64,000 nt of DNA from DATMNR01 sp963702765 (GCA_963702765.1 CAVPEB010000027.1:62001-126000), one strand, 5' to 3'; numbered from the stretch's first letter, positions 38,751-48,240 are shown. Translations and numbers: made by a program. Notes: generated from the letters alone by a model not told the origin.

Positions 38751-38958
38751 CAGAGCAATACATTACACCCACTGGCAAACCTATGGTAAAATGGCGAAAG
38801 GGTTATTGAGTAGTGATTGTAAGAACACTGTTTGCCAATTACCCTGAAAAGGCCTTTCCGAGGCTCCGATGGATAGTCAAACTGATACCTGGATGGCGTT
38901 CATTAAGAGACAGAGCAGGTATCTATGTACCAAATTTCATTGAATAAGGAGTTACTGA

Positions 38959-39603
38959 ATGCACCTTAAACTTGATGCCCTTGCGGATAAGGGATATGTT
39001 ATTTTGCGCGATTACGAGGGTCCAACTGTTCCCAAAGAGGAATGGATGAGCCTCGAATATATGGACTGGAAAAGTGGTGGCGACACGAATTTTGCACCCA
39101 TCGCTTCTGCACAGGGTGAAATGGAGTGCGCTGGCTTCTGGGATCACGGCAAGCCCGACAAAGATGGTATCTGGACAAAAAATGCAGATATATGCCCCAC
39201 GTTGGTACAATGGGCCAAAAACGTAGGCGCTAATTTTGGCCGCGTGCGCATCATCAAACTCAATCCCAATACCTACGAGGAGACCGTTCATAACCTTCAC
39301 CTTGACGACAATAATCGTCTTAATCCCGATGGCGAAGGCTGGGTAGTTCGTGCCTGGCTTGAACTTTCCGATGATCCAAACTCTTACATGATCTTGCGTG
39401 AAGACAAGGATGATCCGTCGACTGAATCACGCATTGCGATGCCGCGCAATCGCCAACTTGTGATCGACTCGCAGCGTTTATGGCACGCCGCCTGGCACCC
39501 AGGCCCCGAGCCGCGCTACGCTCTGATCGTTTCGTTCGAAAGTGGCAAAGACCTTGAGCGCTGGATCAAAAGCCAGTTGCCTCAAACATCACAGGTCGGG
39601 TAA
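38959..39603 (+). CDS. aspartyl/asparaginyl beta-hydroxylase-like protein
   Basis: A 214-residue protein with possible Fe(II)/2-oxoglutarate ligands: HNLHLDDNNRL supplies an HxD and VIDSQRLWHAAWHPG a distal His, with an R-containing strand (PRYALIVSF) nearby. This order fits a jelly-roll hydroxylase. AAGGAG lies upstream of the ATG. Identification rests on the His/Asp arrangement and is not certain. Confidence 0.5.
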   Translation: MHLKLDALADKGYVILRDYEGPTVPKEEWMSLEYMDWKSGGDTNFAPIASAQGEMECAGFWDHGKPDKDGIWTKNADICPTLVQWAKNVGANFGRVRIIKLNPNTYEETVHNLHLDDNNRLNPDGEGWVVRAWLELSDDPNSYMILREDKDDPSTESRIAMPRNRQLVIDSQRLWHAAWHPGPEPRYALIVSFESGKDLERWIKSQLPQTSQVG

Positions 39604-39713
39604 GAGATAAATGCCAAGAGGGTACCCTTCAATGACGCGAGCTTAAAGACAGGACGACTGCAAGGATCTCTCTTACTATACATCAGGAAACCGCCTGACA
39701 GGGCCGTGTATTG

Positions 39714-39740
39714 TAGGGGCGGGGCTTGCCCCCGCCCTGT
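39714..39740. repeat. GC-rich hairpin GGGCGGGG-cttg-CCCCCGCCC
   Basis: A strong hairpin between the convergent hydroxylase-like gene and the response regulator gene. Elements like TGTAGGGGCGGGGCTTGCC are a frequent intergenic repeat type in bacteria; it probably also terminates transcription. Confidence 0.6.
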
Positions 39741-39788
39741 TGGGGGTCCGCCCTGTTGAGAGTGATCGCAAAGATCGCCTCAGAAGTT

Positions 39789-40490
39789 TTAAGAATGCAG
39801 AGTAATCAAGCCCCTTTGCGCTGCAAGCGAAACTGCTTCGGTACGATTGGTTGCTCCTAATTTCCCCATAATGGAACTGACGTGGAATTTCGCTGTTCGT
39901 TCGCTGATTGTCAAATGCGCAGCAATCTCTTTATTGGGCATTCCCTGAGCCAGTAGGCCTAGTACTTCTAGTTCGCGATCGGTCAGCGTCTCATAAGATG
40001 CACTCTGGTGCGAGGAAAGTGAATTTGATACAGGTTGTTGCCCCACATGCCTCAACAATTTAGAGGCTACCACGGGTTGCAGAAGAGAGCCGCCCTGCAT
40101 CGTAACACGAATAGCGTTGAAGATGTCTTCGCGAGGAGCGCCTTTAAGCAAATATCCATTGGCTCCAGCTTCCAATGCTGCGATGATACGTTCGTCGTTA
40201 TCGAATGCAGTAAAGACTATAACGCGCGGGCGAATCCCATCTCCCTTACTCGGCTCCCTACGGAGTCGCTGATGCAATTGACGAATGGTTTCCACACCAT
40301 CCATGACCGGCATTTCGAGATCAAGCAGCAGGATATCAGGCTGCAATTCCAGGGCTAAACGCAGAGCTTCGTCACCGCTGGCAGCTTGTTCTGGAGTGCC
40401 GATCACCTCAAAATCGGGTTGGGTTTCCAGGACAGCACGTAGCCCCTCACGCACAATAGGATGGTCATCAGCCAGTAAGATGCGAATCAT
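39789..40490 (-). CDS. NarL/FixJ-type response regulator
   Basis: A 233-residue regulator. The receiver has DD at residues 8-9, phosphoacceptor D in DILLLDLEMPVMDG and K in YLLKGAP, followed by a LuxR-type HTH (LTDRELEVLGLLAQGMPNKEIAAHLTISERTAKFHVSSIMGKL). Its ATG overlaps the stop of the upstream kinase gene by 4 bases (ATGA), so the two are translated together as a pair. Confidence 0.93.
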   Translation of the reverse strand: MIRILLADDHPIVREGLRAVLETQPDFEVIGTPEQAASGDEALRLALELQPDILLLDLEMPVMDGVETIRQLHQRLRREPSKGDGIRPRVIVFTAFDNDERIIAALEAGANGYLLKGAPREDIFNAIRVTMQGGSLLQPVVASKLLRHVGQQPVSNSLSSHQSASYETLTDRELEVLGLLAQGMPNKEIAAHLTISERTAKFHVSSIMGKLGATNRTEAVSLAAQRGLITLHS

Positions 40491-41980
40491 CTCTTTCCTC
40501 GCCCTTCTTCTCCTTTCGACTTGCCTGACTGCAAAGCAGTTGCCGCTCGTTCTGACTGAGCGTCAGCTAGCTGTACAGCAGCGTTGTCAGAACGGGTAAG
40601 AACTGACGCGCTAGCGTCGTTGGCAAGGCGGGTAGGTGCCTCCAATGGGATACAGGCAGCTACACACGTGCCTGCTCCTGGTTCGCTCGAAATGCAGAGT
40701 GTGCCACCAAGCAATTTAACACGCTCGCTCATGCCAGTTAAGCCAAAATGTTCCACGCTAGCATGTGCTGGGGAATGTGTTGCCTGAGTTTCCGCATCGG
40801 GAAGAAAACCACAACCATCGTCCTGTACATACAAACAGAGATCGCCATCCTCTATGTAAAGCGACAGCGCAACATGCTTCGCCTGAGCATGCTTATACGC
40901 ATTAGCCAGCGCCTCCTGCGCGATTCGATAGACACCCGCTTCTAATTTTGGGGAGAGAGGTGGAAACTCGCTAGCCGGTTCATAGTGATAGTCGATCTCG
41001 ATTCCTTCGTGCGCCGTTTCATGTATGAGAGCTTCTAAGGCTTCAGGCAATGTGCGATCTTGCAGAGAAGCAGCACGCAGATCTACCACAGAGCGGCGCG
41101 CTTCTTCAAGATTTTTGCGAGCAAGATTAAGCGCGCGACGTATAGCCTCATGAGCGCGTTCTGGATTGGAGCCTGCCAGCACATCGGCCGTTTCAAGTTG
41201 AAGTGTTATCGCAGTCATACCTTGCGCGAGTGTATCATGAATCTCTCGTGCCAGGCGGTTGCGCTCTTCAATAGTTGCCAGGCGTGTTGCCGCCTGTGTG
41301 TGCTCTGCCGAGATGCGGGCACGCTGGATAGCAAGACCAATCTGGTCGCCGATTATATGCAGTAGTTGTAGTTCTTCCGGCGCGAGTTCTCTCCAATCTT
41401 CGCTGGCAACATTCAGCACGCCGATTGGCATATCTCCCGCATAAATAGGCACGCTTGAGTGGAACAACAATCCTAAGGAAGATGGGTCATTCTCTCGTTC
41501 AGCATTTTTAAGCCTGCTACAACGCAAAACATCGATGTTAGAGGCTCCTTCAAGATCCCCCTGGAGAAAGGTATCGAGGCAGAGGCAGGAACCGCTCATA
41601 CGCTGGGGATGGTCAGCAAGATACGGAGGCAATGACTGCGCCGCTGCCAGATAAGGGCCATTCTGTTCATCAAGCAGCCAGACCCATCCGGTTTGCAAAC
41701 CAAGCAATTTCGTGACTTGAGCAAGCACTTCCTGTAAGGCTTCATGCACATCAATTTTGCGATTGAGATGGCCTGCGATCGCATAAAGAATTGCCAGATC
41801 ACGATTTTCACGTAATAAGGTGTCCGATTCTTGATGATCTGTGCGCGCTCCGTATTCTAGCTTACTCTTTTCCTGCGTGGCTTCTTTTTCATTATCGGGA
41901 GCATGATCATCGTTTGTGACTTTTTCTTTCCGGGTTGCCATGGCTGTATTGTATAACGGAAGCTCATTTGACTGCCACAT
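40487..41980 (-). CDS. NarX/DesK-type sensor histidine kinase with GAF domain
   Basis: A soluble kinase of about 497 residues. The GAF domain covers roughly residues 60-240 (LGLQTGWVWLLDEQNGPYLAAA), and the HisKA_3 dimerisation motif is ATIEERNRLAREIHDTLAQGM with its phosphorylatable His. The HATPase boxes are AYKHAQAKH, VQDDGCGF and GLTGMSERVKLLGG. ATG 41980 is taken as start; TTG 42046 and ATG 41941 are alternatives, none with a strong ribosome-binding site. It forms an operon with the NarL-type regulator and follows the PuuD-like gene. Confidence 0.88.
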   Translation of the reverse strand: MWQSNELPLYNTAMATRKEKVTNDDHAPDNEKEATQEKSKLEYGARTDHQESDTLLRENRDLAILYAIAGHLNRKIDVHEALQEVLAQVTKLLGLQTGWVWLLDEQNGPYLAAAQSLPPYLADHPQRMSGSCLCLDTFLQGDLEGASNIDVLRCSRLKNAERENDPSSLGLLFHSSVPIYAGDMPIGVLNVASEDWRELAPEELQLLHIIGDQIGLAIQRARISAEHTQAATRLATIEERNRLAREIHDTLAQGMTAITLQLETADVLAGSNPERAHEAIRRALNLARKNLEEARRSVVDLRAASLQDRTLPEALEALIHETAHEGIEIDYHYEPASEFPPLSPKLEAGVYRIAQEALANAYKHAQAKHVALSLYIEDGDLCLYVQDDGCGFLPDAETQATHSPAHASVEHFGLTGMSERVKLLGGTLCISSEPGAGTCVAACIPLEAPTRLANDASASVLTRSDNAAVQLADAQSERAATALQSGKSKGEEGRGKR

Positions 41981-42032
41981 ATTCCAGGTTTCCAAACGCT
42001 CGCGGCATATTTCTGATCGGTAGCCGCTCTGA

Positions 42033-42797
42033 TTAGTGCCTGGCAATGCTGTATTCGGCCATCACCTCTTCATCCTTGCCAGCGCTACTCGCCTGCACAA
42101 AAGCAGCAAAGAGACGTTTGAAAGCAGGCTCAATTGAATATATCTCTTCTGGATGGCCCTGAGCAGCCATCACGAAGCGATAGCCAGTCACTTCAATTAG
42201 CTCTGCAACACCGTCAGGAGCACGGCCGGTTATACGCACGCCTTTTCCAGTGACTTTAATAGCCTGGTGATGAAGACTATTGACCATCACCTCTTTCGCG
42301 CCCAGAATTGTCTCCATACGACTTCCAGGTTCAACAATGATACGATGGGCAAGATGTGCGCGAGACCAATCTCTATGCGAGTGTGCAATGCTATCCGGAT
42401 ACTGATCATCGATATCCTGAAAAAGAGTGCCACCTAAAACTATATTGATAAGCTGCATGCCGCGACAGATCCCAAGTACAGGCATGTCTTGCTGAATTGC
42501 CCATGTACCAAGAGTTATTTCAAATTCATCACTCTCAAGATCAGCTTCTTCAGTAAGAGGATGAATTTCTTCGCCATAACGGCTGGGATGCAAGTCAATA
42601 CCACCAGGAAGCAACAATCCATCTAAGCGTGAGAGCAATGCAGTAAGCAGGGTAAGATCATTGATCATAGGAATGAGGATGGGCAAACCACCAGCACTCT
42701 CCACCGCATGTACATATGAGCGATTATTAGCATAGATAGGTCTTCCAGTTTCCGCACGAATCAAGGCATGGCAGGGTATTCCAATCAATGGGCGCAT
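42033..42797 (-). CDS. gamma-glutamyl-gamma-aminobutyrate hydrolase-like class I amidotransferase (PuuD type)
   Basis: A 254-residue peptidase C26 protein: RPLIGIPCH opens it, GLLLPGGIDLHPSRYGE is the oxyanion region, VLGICRGMQLINI carries the catalytic Cys, and QGHPEEI the His/Glu pair. It releases glutamate from gamma-glutamyl compounds such as the putrescine-route intermediate. ATG 42797 has AAGGAG upstream; the longer frame from 42956 is noncoding in character. A PuuB-like oxidase and an aldehyde dehydrogenase, other members of that route, are encoded at 55-59 kb. Confidence 0.87.
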   Translation of the reverse strand: MRPLIGIPCHALIRAETGRPIYANNRSYVHAVESAGGLPILIPMINDLTLLTALLSRLDGLLLPGGIDLHPSRYGEEIHPLTEEADLESDEFEITLGTWAIQQDMPVLGICRGMQLINIVLGGTLFQDIDDQYPDSIAHSHRDWSRAHLAHRIIVEPGSRMETILGAKEVMVNSLHHQAIKVTGKGVRITGRAPDGVAELIEVTGYRFVMAAQGHPEEIYSIEPAFKRLFAAFVQASSAGKDEEVMAEYSIARH

Positions 42798-43100
42798 TCC
42801 AATTACTCCTTCAAAAAGATGATTTTTTAAGAAAACATATTTTAGATATATAAAAATAAAAGCGGAACGCCCTTTGATGCGTTCCGCTATAACGAATGAA
42901 ACAATCAGGAAACGAAACTCATCATTTCGCGAGTAAACCCAAGGAACTCCAGCCATAACTGGAGCTGAATATTCACAAGAAATGGATTTGCAAATACTAT
43001 ATAACGTCTCACGTTAATTCCTTGAACGGAGATACCTACTTAAAACCAGGGTATACTCATATCATATGATAACTGTCAAGCTCGTTAGACAGAGTATTGC

Positions 43101-43577
43101 TCAATTACCAAAGAAGACATTCCACCATTGCTGCCAGAAACTTCGCGTGGTCTGTGGATGTGAAGTATGAGCCATAGTCTGTTGAGCCTGCTGGTTGGAG
43201 CCGACGATCACAACGAGATGTTCACCAGCACGAATGTAACCAAGGTCCTGGCGGGCTTCACTCTCGATGACATAGGGGTCTGAATAGTAGCGAGCCTGTT
43301 GCGCCAGGTGATCATGAGACGCTTGCAGTTGTTGTGTCTGTTGTTGGGCTTCCTGCACCTGGCGCTCCAACATGCTATTCGACCAGGCCTGTGCTAGAGA
43401 GCCAAGTAGGAATGCAAAGCAGACCAGGCCAGTGACCAGAATGATCGTTTGTGTAAACAAAGAGCTACGCCGGGCACGCAGGCGACCAGTAGTTTCTTCC
43501 AGGCCAACAGCTCGAGTAACGAGGGGTCTATTTTCACTTGTTTGTACTGAAGATGATTTACGCTGCTGCTCTTGCAC
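43101..43577 (-). CDS. septum formation initiator, DivIC/FtsB family
   Basis: A 158-residue bitopic protein: a basic cytoplasmic N-terminus, one membrane helix (TIILVTGLVCFAFLLGSLAQAW), a coiled coil rich in Gln (LERQVQEAQQQTQQLQASHD) and the family ending YVIESEARQDLGYIRAGEHLVVI. It acts in the divisome with FtsL and FtsQ-type partners. The Gln-rich C-terminal tail is an extension. It stands as a single gene. Confidence 0.85.
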   Translation of the reverse strand: MQEQQRKSSSVQTSENRPLVTRAVGLEETTGRLRARRSSLFTQTIILVTGLVCFAFLLGSLAQAWSNSMLERQVQEAQQQTQQLQASHDHLAQQARYYSDPYVIESEARQDLGYIRAGEHLVVIVGSNQQAQQTMAHTSHPQTTRSFWQQWWNVFFGN

Positions 43578-43659
43578 ACAGCCTCCTCTATTCCTGTTGA
43601 AATTTGTTTGCTCTATTTAACACTACTCGAAATATGTACGTACGTCAAGGCGATTTTAG

Positions 43660-43795
43660 CTGCAGGGCTTTCCAATGCTCGCCACAAAGGAGATTGCAAA
43701 GGGCGGCGAGCTCTGTGCCGGAGCGCGAGGTGTCCTCGCACCCTCCTCTTCTCCTAGCCGCTGTAGTCGGCAAAAGAGAGCATTGGAGAGCTCTG
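43660..43795 (+). repeat. three-hairpin repeat, divergent copy E with terminal inverted repeats
   Basis: The same order of stems as copies D and G but different bases: stem 2 is GCGAGG-tgt-CCTCGC and stem 3 GCCG...CGGC. The whole is bounded by CCAATGCTC and GAGCATTGG. Confidence 0.55.
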
Positions 43796-43855
43796 ATTTA
43801 AGCTGATATCAATCATATCTGGGAGTCCATGCAGAAGCGGGATTATGAAGAGCAA

Positions 43856-43908
43856 CCGTTTTTCACCTGGAAGTTGGGGCAATGCCCCAACTTCCAGGTG
43901 AAAAACGG
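43856..43908. repeat. 53-bp near-perfect palindrome
   Basis: Arms 43856-43881 and 43883-43908, 26 bp each and perfectly complementary around one base. It lies between the FtsB-like gene and small minus-strand genes. No T run follows the stem, so an ordinary terminator is not certain. Confidence 0.8.
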
Positions 43909-43942
43909 GCCGCAGGTCCGTCAGGATAATTATGAGTGGATG

Positions 43943-44095
43943 TCAGAATTTAAGGAGAATTAGCAAACCCATTACATCGAAACCAACCATGATAAGCATG
44001 AAAGCAATAGTTGTGAGGAGCATAACCTGCCGAGCACCAGGTCTCAACAATGTGAAGTGTGTTGGTTTGGCTGGTAGTTCTACGTGAGGGTACAT
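43943..44095 (-). CDS. 50-residue single-helix membrane protein
   Basis: A short frame with a polar start (MYPHVELPAKPTHFTLLRPG) and one membrane helix (QVMLLTTIAFMLIMVGFDVM). It lies 22 bp after the 76-residue gene on the same strand. No clear ribosome-binding site is visible, and no family is recognised. Confidence 0.4.
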   Translation of the reverse strand: MYPHVELPAKPTHFTLLRPGARQVMLLTTIAFMLIMVGFDVMGLLILLKF

Positions 44096-44117
44096 TGAAG
44101 ATTGCACAGGTACGTTA

Positions 44118-44348
44118 TCAATAAGTGGAACGCTTCAGACGCCTGAGTTGCTTGTTGAGAGCAAAAACGCGATCACTGATTGCCTCTTCAAATGAAGAGT
44201 GAAGTTCATCCTCGTTGGACTGTCGATAGATTGAGCGGATCGCAATCAAAGGAGTGGTTGAGTAGATATCTTCCGATGCCGTTGTTTCAGTAGTCATACA
44301 GAGAATATCTGGTTCTGTTTCAGCAGGATTATATACAATACTGTTCAT
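44118..44348 (-). CDS. 76-residue hypothetical protein next to the IsrB element
   Basis: A small acidic-then-basic protein (FEEAISDRVFALNKQLRRLKRSTY at the end) with no known motif. Its ATG lies within a few bases of the end of the IsrB element, so it may be the remnant of a gene interrupted by that insertion, or may use a promoter in the element end. Confidence 0.45.
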   Translation of the reverse strand: MNSIVYNPAETEPDILCMTTETTASEDIYSTTPLIAIRSIYRQSNEDELHSSFEEAISDRVFALNKQLRRLKRSTY

Positions 44349-44379
44349 CAGACCTCCGCCTGCGGATACCCCTGTCCTT

Positions 44380-45441
44380 TCAGACGGGGGAGGAAGCAGG
44401 TGTTCCTTTTTCTGGGCTGGGGCGGAGCGGCACGAACCGCGTTCTCCACCGTAACAACTTAATCACCTGGCACTCGCTCACTTTTGCTACTTGTGTCAGA
44501 CGCTTGTTCGTTTCCGGGTGATGTAATGAGAGCCGTCCCTGCATAGTTCCACCAACGGTTGCCTTGCCCCACTTCGGGTGCCTGACCAGCGTTCCGCGCT
44601 TGATGCCCAGTGAGAGCGTCCCACCATAGGGAGTGCGTTTGCCTCCCTTGCCAGGCTGGAACCGCTGCAGGTGCCGCCGATGCCACACGAACGGCGCAAT
44701 GCACACCAATTGCTTGTTATCTGGAAGAGTGCTCCCGCCCACAGCACTATAAGCCAGCGCCCAGGCATCGATACAGTGGGCTTCCCACACCTCTGCCAGC
44801 TTCTGACCCGTCTTCTTGAACCCCAACTGATCGCGCAATGCCGCCGTTTCCCATCCCTGTTTGATGCTCACGGGCGCGAGTTTGTGCAGGGCATTGTAGA
44901 ACCAAAGTTTGCCGACTTCCAGCGGAGAGAAACTGCTGTTCCACCTGCCACTTTTCCCTCTGTGTGTTCCTGCCCGAATATCCTCTACGACAAAGGCACT
45001 CACCGGAAAGAGGCGGCAGAGAACCGTCACAATCCGCAGTTTCCACTGCCAACGCGCCCTGGTAGACGGCGGGAGCTTCTTTTTGCTCTGCCTGCGGTTC
45101 TGGCGTGGCTGACGACAGGGAGCCTTTCTGCCCCGGCGGGTGCGGCGCATCCGGGTACTGTCTGTCTCGGCTTCCTTGACGCCCTCCCTGGCCTCTGCTT
45201 GAATATTGAGATAGGTATGTGCCGCCGAGATGACACTGTACCCTTCGCGCTTGCTACCAGGGTCTATGCCGACGGCAATAGGCTGCGTTTCCCGCGCCGA
45301 CGGTTCGACATTCAAACGAACACAGAAGAGGCCTCCCTTCCAAAAAGCGGTGGCCTTGCTGGACTTGATCCATTTTCGCGCCCGCGCTGGCGTCGTCGGC
45401 ATAAGGGGTTTCCCCTGACTATCCATCACTGGGACAAACAT
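44380..45441 (-). CDS. isrB: IsrB: RNA-guided nickase-type RuvC protein, HNH-less relative of IscB
   Basis: A 353-residue protein with the IscB/IsrB layout. The PLMP domain (MFVPVMDSQGKPLMPTTPAR) comes first, then RuvC-I with Asp (VGIDPGSKREGYSVI), an Arg-rich bridge helix (RMRRTRRGRKAPCRQPRQNR), RuvC-II with Glu (AFVVEDIRAG) and RuvC-III with Asp (EAHCIDAWALA). Only about 60 residues separate RuvC-II and III, so no HNH domain is inserted; that, together with the length, marks IsrB rather than IscB. All three acidic catalytic residues are present. ATG 45441 has GGAGG 8 bases upstream. IsrB proteins use an omegaRNA encoded just 5' to cut one DNA strand. Confidence 0.85.
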   Translation of the reverse strand: MFVPVMDSQGKPLMPTTPARARKWIKSSKATAFWKGGLFCVRLNVEPSARETQPIAVGIDPGSKREGYSVISAAHTYLNIQAEAREGVKEAETDSTRMRRTRRGRKAPCRQPRQNRRQSKKKLPPSTRARWQWKLRIVTVLCRLFPVSAFVVEDIRAGTHRGKSGRWNSSFSPLEVGKLWFYNALHKLAPVSIKQGWETAALRDQLGFKKTGQKLAEVWEAHCIDAWALAYSAVGGSTLPDNKQLVCIAPFVWHRRHLQRFQPGKGGKRTPYGGTLSLGIKRGTLVRHPKWGKATVGGTMQGRLSLHHPETNKRLTQVAKVSECQVIKLLRWRTRFVPLRPSPEKGTPASSPV

Positions 45442-45745
45442 GTGATAAACCTCCTTGCGGAGTGGATATATTCCCTTCGCTGCTGACCCCGGAGAGGAGA
45501 GGGATGAGGGAGGTGTCCCTTTCGTCCTATAGGCTGCCACGCCCAGGTAGTTCAGTTTCCTTCAAACGCCCTGTCACCAGAGCTTAGACAAGCTAGTCTC
45601 GCACTTTCCCTTGCTGGCTTCCCGATGGCAAGTCGGATCGCTTCACAAGCCACAAGCCGCAGAGCTATGGGGTGCTTAACTGTCTGTACCCTCCTTGTTA
45701 TATAATTCTTTTCAAGAGCAAGCATAGCGGAAAAGGATTGAAGGT
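45442..45745 (-). ncRNA. candidate omegaRNA for IsrB
   Basis: About 300 bp of structured, non-coding sequence directly upstream of isrB, where IscB/IsrB omegaRNAs are encoded. Paired segments include GGGAAGCCAGCAAGGGAAAG and the GGACGAAAGGGACACCTCC stretch. The guide would lie at its 5' end, beyond about 45745. Confidence 0.5.
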
Positions 45746-45848
45746 ACATGGGTCATGTGACATATTATTGCTCTTGTCTCTTTGCTAAAAGTCCTTTTGT
45801 AATCCCGTAAAGGAAATATAATTCGTCTTAACACTGTATAATTCTTGG

Positions 45849-48188
45849 ATGAAGAGGTTTAACAGATCATTGCGACGCTTTCATTCACATACGATCTGGA
45901 TTCTTTTGTGTATCCTGACGTTTTCTTTGCTTTTTCTTCAAGCAAATGAGCCACCTGTATTTGCCAGTTTCCTATCTAGCGACCACTCTAGCAACAAGTC
46001 GACGGCTGCAATTCCAAAGCAGTTGCTGCTCGACAGCCAACTTCCCGTAATATCGTACAACGCTCATAGTGCTACAAATAATGTGAATGCGAAATTTGGT
46101 TCTCGCTTCGATTTCGTCATCACGCCCGCTATGGATGCTGTGCAAAGTGGCACAGATGGCATATTCCACGATAATACAGCCAGCTACATAGTCGGTATCG
46201 CCCCAACCGGAGAACATACAACCTCAATATTCCATATGGGTATTGCGAATGCGTTGTCAGGTGACACATACCTCTTAAATCAGCGCTGGACGCTTGGATT
46301 AGATACAACCCGTTGGGAGGGTGACGCCAGTGACAACTCTGGCATGCATGTTACGGTTGATTTCATTGATACATTCCTGGGAGAGCCTGGTTGTACGTTT
46401 GTCACAAACTGCGCTGAATCTGTCAAGGATGATACAGTGCCTGTCTTCCTCGTTGGAGTCAGCTTGCAAAATACAAGCACAAAAACACTGACAGGAGATT
46501 TCTTATTCGGAAGCAATCGCACCCTGCCTCCCAGTAATGCCTGTTTACAACACACAACACCTGCAGGCACTCACATTAACGTACTTTCCTACGATCCAGC
46601 CTCTGACCGAACAAATGGAACCCTTTTCCTGGCAGGACAACAGTCGCAATGGCGTTGTAATACAGGAGCAAGCGATCGCGCAGGGCTGGCCTGGAATTAC
46701 AGCATCGGCGCAAAGCAAAGCCAGACCGCCTACATGCTGATAGGTGGCTGGAATGCGGGCCAGAATCTCTTTGCCAATTCGCAGCTGCCTGCTGGTTGTC
46801 AGAGCGAGGAATTGTATTCGGCGCAAGAGTGGTCAACAGAAAATCAGGTGCTTGATTTCGCATTTGACAATCTTTCGACACGCGACAATCTACTTGCTCG
46901 CGCGCAAACCATGGAGAACATACTGATTGACAACACAGTATTAACACCGTCCCAGCGTTGGATTATCGCGGATAGTCTACACACATACAAGGCAAATAGC
47001 TGGCTCGCGGGAAGGCAGAGTTGCGCGGGAGGTGGCTATGATGCGGCGGTCTACGAAGGAACTTTTGGCTTCTTGACCACAGTCGATGTCATGCATGAGT
47101 ATGGATATTTCGAGATTAATCGAGTCCCGTGGTTCTTCAGGAGCGCGATTTCGACTGTATTTAACAATGCTGTTCATAACTCCTACGGAACCTACTTTCA
47201 ACATGATCAAGGGAGTGATGTGTCCAGCAACGGTGTTTGTACAAGTCCAGGCAACGGCATACCAACTATCCGTGCGACTTGTTATGGACCGCCACGTTTC
47301 TCTTTCGGCGCACCCATGCCGACGGAAGAGAATTCCGATGTCGCGCTACTCTCGGCGTATTATGTCAACGTGACAGGTGACACATCCCTACTTACTGCCA
47401 ACAACAATCTTACTCTGAATCTGCTTGATGCGAGCATGAAGCACAATCAGCAAGTGGGAGATCCTCAAACAGGTATTGCTTATAATTTACAGGACACCAA
47501 CACTACCTTTGATGACCAGAACGATTGCCTGCACAACAACCTGGCTCACGCGGGTAACCTCTACTATCAAGGGTTGAAGGAAGCTACAGCATACCGTGCC
47601 ACCGCTTATCTTGACGGATTGGTACCAGGCGACAGCAACGCAGATACCTGGAAAAATGATGCGAGTAAGATCGAAGATGCGATGGTACAAGAATATACTG
47701 CCAACGGTTATATTCCACTTGCCAGAAATAGCACTACGAGCGCGAATTGCAATGGACGCACCGTTGTCCTGGGTGACGGCCTGTTCTACGCACACCTGAT
47801 CGGGTTAGACAATACGATGAATCAAACCTTACTACAGGACATGGCACATCAATACACGACAGATCTGAATGCCAGCATCATCTCTTCTCCAGACATGATC
47901 TCGTTGCAATCAGCACGCACAGCAGGTTCTCAATGCCCTGGTAACGTTTGTCTGCGGTATGAATGGTTCAGCAAAGTAATGCTCTCTGGAATTATTGCTG
48001 ATCTGGTGTATGCCACTCATGGATGTACGAGTTGCAGTCGTATAGATGTGACTGATGCAGCTTTCATGCACAACATAGCGCTTGAGCTAAACTTTGGTGA
48101 TGGCATGCGTGATAATGGTCAGGACTGGGTTGGGCACTATTATCCGCGCGGAATAATCAGTTGGGCATTTTTGAATGCAAACTATTGA
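45849..48188 (+). CDS. secreted glycoside hydrolase-like protein (six-hairpin type)
   Basis: A 779-residue protein with an N-terminal signal peptide (basic start, then IWILLCILTFSLLFLQA). It combines a beta-rich first half (residues about 60-330) with an alpha/alpha-barrel-like second half. DRAGLAWNYSIGAKQSQTAY and IPTIRATCYGPPRFSFGAPMPTEENSD are reminiscent of GH52/GH116-type enzymes, but the family is not certain. The even Cys distribution suggests disulfides outside the cell. It probably degrades plant or microbial glycans. Confidence 0.55.
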   Translation: MKRFNRSLRRFHSHTIWILLCILTFSLLFLQANEPPVFASFLSSDHSSNKSTAAIPKQLLLDSQLPVISYNAHSATNNVNAKFGSRFDFVITPAMDAVQSGTDGIFHDNTASYIVGIAPTGEHTTSIFHMGIANALSGDTYLLNQRWTLGLDTTRWEGDASDNSGMHVTVDFIDTFLGEPGCTFVTNCAESVKDDTVPVFLVGVSLQNTSTKTLTGDFLFGSNRTLPPSNACLQHTTPAGTHINVLSYDPASDRTNGTLFLAGQQSQWRCNTGASDRAGLAWNYSIGAKQSQTAYMLIGGWNAGQNLFANSQLPAGCQSEELYSAQEWSTENQVLDFAFDNLSTRDNLLARAQTMENILIDNTVLTPSQRWIIADSLHTYKANSWLAGRQSCAGGGYDAAVYEGTFGFLTTVDVMHEYGYFEINRVPWFFRSAISTVFNNAVHNSYGTYFQHDQGSDVSSNGVCTSPGNGIPTIRATCYGPPRFSFGAPMPTEENSDVALLSAYYVNVTGDTSLLTANNNLTLNLLDASMKHNQQVGDPQTGIAYNLQDTNTTFDDQNDCLHNNLAHAGNLYYQGLKEATAYRATAYLDGLVPGDSNADTWKNDASKIEDAMVQEYTANGYIPLARNSTTSANCNGRTVVLGDGLFYAHLIGLDNTMNQTLLQDMAHQYTTDLNASIISSPDMISLQSARTAGSQCPGNVCLRYEWFSKVMLSGIIADLVYATHGCTSCSRIDVTDAAFMHNIALELNFGDGMRDNGQDWVGHYYPRGIISWAFLNANY

Positions 48189-48240
48189 CCTCGTGAATAA
48201 CTCATGTATAATACAAATTACCTATAAAGCGCGAAATCTA

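Larger units (their letters stand above)
44350..45745 (-). mobile_element. IsrB-type (IS200/IS605-related, OMEGA) element, approximate ends
   Basis: The right end is a CCCCTGTCCTTTCAGACGGG hairpin (44368-44391), a common terminal structure of IS605-like elements. The left end is near 45745, where the noncoding region upstream of isrB begins. No tnpA is present, so mobility would need a transposase elsewhere. Confidence 0.55.

Noticed and set aside
44671..45486. Long plus-strand ORF opposite isrB (271 residues)
   Set aside because: It is the antisense shadow of a well-supported gene and shows no domain or ribosome-binding site.
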